From contig OZ038526.1 of NCBI GenBank assembly GCA_964036665.1, forward strand, positions 18,600,001 through 18,664,000: 64,000 bases of DNA, written 5' to 3'. Position 1 is the first letter of the stretch, and every line of letters starts with the position of its first letter. Source of the DNA: Gordius sp. MW1 (Eukaryota > Nematomorpha > Gordioida > Gordea > Gordiidae). A model generated the notes under the pieces. The model saw only the letters and a list, made by a program, of their open reading frames with translations. It was not told the DNA's origin and searched no databases. This document shows positions 60,111 through 64,000 of this stretch, piece by piece. The position numbers were made by a program, and so were the translations under genes.

Positions 60111-60914
60111 GGAGTAGATTATGTTTCATACCTTCCTAATTACGGGTTTTTTGCAAAGCCTATCACCCACACCCCACCAATTAGTTAACGGACCCAATTT
60201 GCATATCTAAGACCATCCTAAAATACTTTCCACAATCTATATAACCTCTCACCTTTTTTAACTTTATAGTAAATTAATACTAAAATAAATATTCAAATCA
60301 TATATTTATCAAATAAAAAAATAGCCATTATCTTTATATTTTCAAAATGATATCAGTTTAATCTTCAGTTTTTTAGAGAATAAACACGGTTAAAAAAGAA
60401 GTGACAAAATAATATAAAAAAACAAAAATGCACTAAATAAAATCTATTAGGCCCGAATAATTCGGACCGAATTAATAGAACCTTGTCAAGATACCCGCCC
60501 TGGATCGCCCAAATACATTTTTAGACAGTGGCTTCGCCAGGCCGAACTTTTTTCATCTCTCATCTATATATTATAACTATAAAAAAATTGAACTTTCCCC
60601 CCTCCCCTTAAGAAAATCAGGCTAAGCGCCTGGTCTTGAATGATAAGGCAGTGTTATAACCAGTTTTACCTTCCAAGTCTGAAGACTTTTAAATTCAATG
60701 CTTTTTGCCGTTATTGAGCGTGACAAGCATACTAGGAAAACCATAATAACATAATTGCCATAAAAAGCTTATGTTAGAAATCTTCTCATTAACCTAAAAT
60801 ACACATCGACTAGTATAATTTAATTTATCTCATCCCATTTAAAAAATACGTGTACTCTTTCCCTGGGTCCCTTATATCGAAGTTATCTTGAAGTTTTAAA
60901 TTTAAGAGCCATTG
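60111..60914. other. mostly unrecognised
   Basis: A GGCTTCGCCAGG fragment at 60530 with an AAGCGCCTGGTC inverse near 60625 may be another short MITE. Confidence 0.35.
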
Positions 60915-61018
60915 GAACAACCAGAGCTGTTAAAGTTACTTTACCACAGTAACTAGTTAAGTTGCAGTTACTTTCACAAAAAATGTAACTAACTACAGTT
61001 ATAGTTACAAAATTTCAA
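60915..61018. repeat. GTTAC/GTAAC-rich inverted repeat fragment
   Basis: Dense alternation of GTTACTTT, AGTAACTAG, GTAACTAACTACAG and TAGTTAC. This pattern is seen in ends of hAT-type non-autonomous elements. It is cut off by the LTR that follows. Confidence 0.35.
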
Positions 61019-61321
61019 ATGTAACTGATACAGTTTGTGGCGTTTTAGACATTGGCGAGATAAAGTAGCGAACGGACATTCACTTAACTTTTTTACTTGT
61101 CGATTAAAAATCATCCATCCATGAACAATTCCTTCCGTCATCATAAAATTCATCTTATCGCTCAAATAACATTCATCGCTAATATCTCAAATAACATTCA
61201 TCGCTAATATCTCAAATAACATTCATCGCTAATATCAATATTTGTTTATTAATATTTCATTTGCATTATTATCGCGCGTGTGAAGATACAGAAAATAAAC
61301 AACTACCTAGCAATCATTACA
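61019..61321 (+). mobile_element. 5' LTR of Ty3/gypsy element (start approximate)
   Basis: The right end is CATTACA at 61321, one base before the primer binding site. The left end is probably the TGT at 61019 or 61035; without the 3' LTR it cannot be fixed. Three tandem copies of a 25-bp unit (AACATTCATCGCTAATATCT) lie at 61165-61240. AATAAA at 61293 could be the poly(A) signal. Confidence 0.55.
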
Positions 61322-61322
61322 T

Positions 61323-61341
61323 TGGTGACCTGAGACGTGAT
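61323..61341 (+). promoter_or_regulatory. primer binding site, tRNA-Trp-like
   Basis: TGGTGACCTGAGACGTGAT resembles the complement of the 3' end of animal tRNA-Trp (TGGTGACC, then GACGTGAT). tRNA-Trp priming is usual for the CsRn1/Kabuki group. It overlaps the gag start codon. Confidence 0.6.
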
Positions 61342-62182
61342 GGAAACAAACTCAACAATTCCAGACTCTAATGAACCAAGAGAAAGCGCAGTTCATGTGA
61401 GAATTCCTGAATTCCATTCTAAAAATATTCGCATATGGTTGTCACAGGTAGAAGCCGTGTTTCACACACGCAACATATCCTCGCAGAAGACTAAGTATTC
61501 CTACCTAGTCGAATCACTACCCCCAGAAGTCGCGGAAGAGGTGGCAGACCTCATATTCACGGTTCCTGAAATTACCCCTTACGACAAACTGAAGGAAGCA
61601 ATCGTAAAAAGACTAGGAGACAGTGATGAAAAAAGGATAAGGAATTTATTCTCTTCGATATTCCTAGGAGACCGCACCCCATCCCAATTGGTAAGATACT
61701 TAAAATCTCGTTTAGGTAATAATGTGATGGACGAAAAGATTTTAAAAAGCCTCTGGATGGATAAGCTACCCCAACATGTGGTAAGCATCTTGGCTACAAT
61801 GGGAGATGACCAATCACTTGATCGTATAGCAGAAGTCGCTGATAGGATTCACGAAACGTTCAGAGTCAGTAGCTTAGCATCAGTAGCTACTCCCTATAAC
61901 CTCACTCCAAATAACCCTACTCCCAATATTCCTATTCCCAATACTCAAACAAACGAAATGCAGGAACTGATCAAAGCTGTGTCACAATTAGAACTCAGAG
62001 TAAATCAATTAACAGGCAATCCCAACGACAGTAGGACGACATGGAGAAGGTCAGGCAGATCTAGGTCATCATCCAGACAACGCCCAACTGACACATGTTG
62101 GTACCATTATAAATTTGGAAAGGAAGCCAGGAAGTGCATGCAGCCATGCAATTTTAACACCAACTCCCAACAAAAAAACTGA
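61340..62182 (+). CDS. gag: Gag of CsRn1-like Ty3/gypsy retrotransposon
   Basis: 280 residues from ATG at 61340 to TGA at 62180. The N-terminal two-thirds is a capsid-like region of the DUF7041 type, with [17 protein letters not shown] near the start and [19 protein letters not shown] after it. A proline/asparagine linker follows, then a basic Arg/Ser stretch. Near the C-terminus (about residues 253-270) is a C-x2-H-x9-C-x3-C knuckle (CWYH...C...C), the CHCC form known from CsRn1-type elements. The coat it builds packages element RNA. There are no internal stops. Translation continues into pol by frameshift at 62173-62179. Confidence 0.88.
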   Translation: METNSTIPDSNEPRESAVHVRIPEFHSKNIRIWLSQVEAVFHTRNISSQKTKYSYLVESLPPEVAEEVADLIFTVPEITPYDKLKEAIVKRLGDSDEKRIRNLFSSIFLGDRTPSQLVRYLKSRLGNNVMDEKILKSLWMDKLPQHVVSILATMGDDQSLDRIAEVADRIHETFRVSSLASVATPYNLTPNNPTPNIPIPNTQTNEMQELIKAVSQLELRVNQLTGNPNDSRTTWRRSGRSRSSSRQRPTDTCWYHYKFGKEARKCMQPCNFNTNSQQKN

Positions 62183-62218
62183 CGGGCCGTCCCATATGGG
62201 CGACAATGGGAAACGGCC
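62173..62218 (+). promoter_or_regulatory. -1 programmed ribosomal frameshift site
   Basis: The heptamer A-AAA-AAC (62173-62179) lies in gag frame directly before its TGA. After a 5-nt spacer, 62185-62195 pairs with 62206-62218 (GGCCGTCCCAT with ATGGG-AA-ACGGCC), an 11-bp stem with a 2-nt bulge and 10-nt loop. Pol is open in the -1 frame from this point. Confidence 0.85.
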
Positions 62219-64000
62219 GTACTTTCAGCCGCCTATTCTATTTATTCGACCGGTCCACCCAACGAAAATATCTCGTCGACACAGGCGCTGAAGTTAGCGT
62301 AATCCCACCCCCTCCCAAACATCCATTGATCCCGCATGGCCCAACTCTACAAGCGGCTAACCAAACCAGCATACACACATACGGACAAGTCGTATTGGGT
62401 TTAGACCTTGGTTTGCGACGGGAATTCAAATGGGTATTTTTAGTCGCAAACGTACACACCCCTATAATTGGAGCTGACTTACTGCACCACTATAAGTTAG
62501 TTGTGGACATCAACAATAAACGACTTATAGACAGCACCACACAATTATCGTCGAGAGGAACATCCTCACCACACCAGACGTTCGGCATCCGTGTAGCACT
62601 CAGCAATCACAGCACAAAATTCGATGCAATTCTGCACGAATTTCCATCACTCATATCCCCTCTAAACTTCAACCGACAGATTCCACCCCATGATGTGCTC
62701 CACCACATTCTGACAAAAGGCCCAGCACAGCACTCACGCCCCAGACGATTGGCGCCCGATAAATTAAGTTCAGCCAAGAAAGAGTTCGAATATATGCTGG
62801 AACTTGGGATCATCAGAGAGTCAAAAAGTAATTGGGCATCCCCATTACATCTGGCTGCCAAAAAGTCAGGCGACTGGAGACCGTGTGGGGACTATCGCAG
62901 GCTGAACAAAGTCACATTGCCTGATCGGTATCCCATTCCCCACATACATGATTTTTCCGCCAACCTCCACAACAAAACAATATTTTCCAAGCTCGACCTG
63001 GTAAGAGCATATCACAACATTCCAATTGCAGCAGGTGACATCAGCAAAACAGCCGTGACAACGCCATTTGGTTTATACGAATTCACTAGAATGCCCTTTG
63101 GTCTAAGAAACGCGGCTCAGACATTTCAACGGTTCATAGATGAAGTGTTAAGAGGGCTCGACTATGCCTACGCTTATATCGACGATATACTTATAGCTAG
63201 CACCTCGGAAAAAGAACACGAAAATCACTTAAGGACCGTTTTACAACGACTACAGGACTTTGACCTCCGAATAAGTCCTTTAAAATGCAAGTTTGGAACT
63301 CACGAACTCGAGTTTCTGGGACATCATATATCAAAAACTGGCATCACTCCACTAATGGATAAGGTCGACGCTATCCGCGAATTTCCACTACCGGACTCCA
63401 CAAAGAAGCTTCGCAGATTCTTGGGGATGATAAATTTTTATCGTAGATTCCTACCCGGAATTTCCCGTACCCTTCAACCTTTAACGGACGTGTTAAAGAA
63501 ACCAAAAAAATCTCTAACTTTCAACGACGACCAGATAAAAGCGTTCGAAAAAGCAAAATCAGCTTTAGCAGATTTTACCGCACTTAGTTTCTTAGATACA
63601 GATCCACGAACAGAAATAAGGTTGACTGCAGACGCATCGGACACAGCAGTCGGAGCAGTATTGGAGCAGGTAATTTCGGACCAGGTAAAACCAATATCAT
63701 TTTATTCGGTCAAGCTGCAACCAACGCAAACGCGATATAGCACTTTCGGCCGGGAGCTTCTTGCAATTTATTTAGCTATTAAGCACTTTCGCCACTTTTT
63801 AGAAGGTCGAAGTTTCTCCGTGTATACGGACCACAAACCACTAATTTACGCCTTTAACGCTAAACCTGACCAGTATTCACCTAGAGAAACGAGACAATTG
63901 GACCTAATATCGCAATTTACAACTGATATTCGGTACATCAAAGGTGAAAGTAATACAGTTGCAGACGCGCTCTCTCGGACGGAGGTAGATTCTATCAGGT
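62179..64000 (+). CDS. pol: Pol of CsRn1-like Ty3/gypsy retrotransposon (protease, RT, RNase H), cut by window end
   Basis: Open for 607 codons without a stop, in the -1 frame relative to gag. In order: aspartic protease ([11 protein letters not shown], with the later IIGADLL flap-end motif); a connector; reverse transcriptase with [48 protein letters not shown] and the catalytic YIDDILIAS (about 63175-63200); and RNase H with [13 protein letters not shown] and [10 protein letters not shown]. It makes the DNA copy of the element in the cytoplasm. Integrase and the 3' LTR must lie beyond 64000. With no disabling change in gag or this part of pol, the element looks young. Confidence 0.92.
   Translation, partial: MTGRPIWATMGNGRTFSRLFYLFDRSTQRKYLVDTGAEVSVIPPPPKHPLIPHGPTLQAANQTSIHTYGQVVLGLDLGLRREFKWVFLVANVHTPIIGADLLHHYKLVVDINNKRLIDSTTQLSSRGTSSPHQTFGIRVALSNHSTKFDAILHEFPSLISPLNFNRQIPPHDVLHHILTKGPAQHSRPRRLAPDKLSSAKKEFEYMLELGIIRESKSNWASPLHLAAKKSGDWRPCGDYRRLNKVTLPDRYPIPHIHDFSANLHNKTIFSKLDLVRAYHNIPIAAGDISKTAVTTPFGLYEFTRMPFGLRNAAQTFQRFIDEVLRGLDYAYAYIDDILIASTSEKEHENHLRTVLQRLQDFDLRISPLKCKFGTHELEFLGHHISKTGITPLMDKVDAIREFPLPDSTKKLRRFLGMINFYRRFLPGISRTLQPLTDVLKKPKKSLTFNDDQIKAFEKAKSALADFTALSFLDTDPRTEIRLTADASDTAVGAVLEQVISDQVKPISFYSVKLQPTQTRYSTFGRELLAIYLAIKHFRHFLEGRSFSVYTDHKPLIYAFNAKPDQYSPRETRQLDLISQFTTDIRYIKGESNTVADALSRTEVDSIR

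Overview
This is an AT-rich, repeat-dense nuclear window from an invertebrate animal. Split genes, Helitrons, hAT elements and Ty3/gypsy retrotransposons all point to a metazoan. The one gene I can name, a CNOT4 ortholog, does not fix the phylum. Genuine introns are often very short: 34, 36, 39, 40, 43, 68 and 75 nt.

Host genes. The best-supported gene is CNOT4, the E3 ubiquitin ligase of the CCR4-NOT complex. It lies on the minus strand, about 27.95 down to 20.01 kb, and I could join 14 coding exons in frame. A second minus-strand gene at 51.06-49.67 kb has five exons and an unrecognised product. Two small single-TM proteins at 0.3-0.54 and 4.75-5.15 kb (minus) look like paralogs of each other. 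Two arrays look like tandemly duplicated exons. One has 75-81-nt cassettes flanked by AG and GT at 6.1-9.8 kb (plus) and 10.2-10.4 kb (minus). The other has three 145-bp units at 30.05-30.5 kb.

Mobile DNA by region. 1.35-2.83 kb is a foldback element. 7.33-9.50 kb is a Helitron inserted inside the exon array. 11.18-11.79, 12.08-13.17 and 56.71-57.47 kb are hAT-type MITEs with 8-bp target duplications, and 46.49-47.59 kb is a hAT element with remnant BED and dimerisation domains. 13.3-18.2 kb holds a hAT transposase pseudogene, a G/C-run minisatellite and a tandem-repeat element. 33.2-42.5 kb is a nested complex: two inverted copies of a pearl/HINE-like element with roughly 120-bp tandem repeats, a foldback element with arms of about 750 bp, and two Helitrons. 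43.4-45.7 kb is an old MITE split by another Helitron. 53.3-56.2 and 59.4-60.1 kb hold dead gypsy pol remnants. The last 3 kb is the intact 5' part of a CsRn1-like Ty3/gypsy element (LTR, tRNA-Trp-like PBS, gag, pol). Its gag-pol junction is a textbook -1 frameshift site, and the element runs off the window before integrase.

The nesting gives relative ages. The hAT MITEs and tandem-repeat elements are hosts into which the Helitrons, foldback and short MITEs inserted, and in several cases the uninterrupted sequence can be read from a sister copy. CNOT4 is free of repeats except for one 157-bp MITE in an intron.
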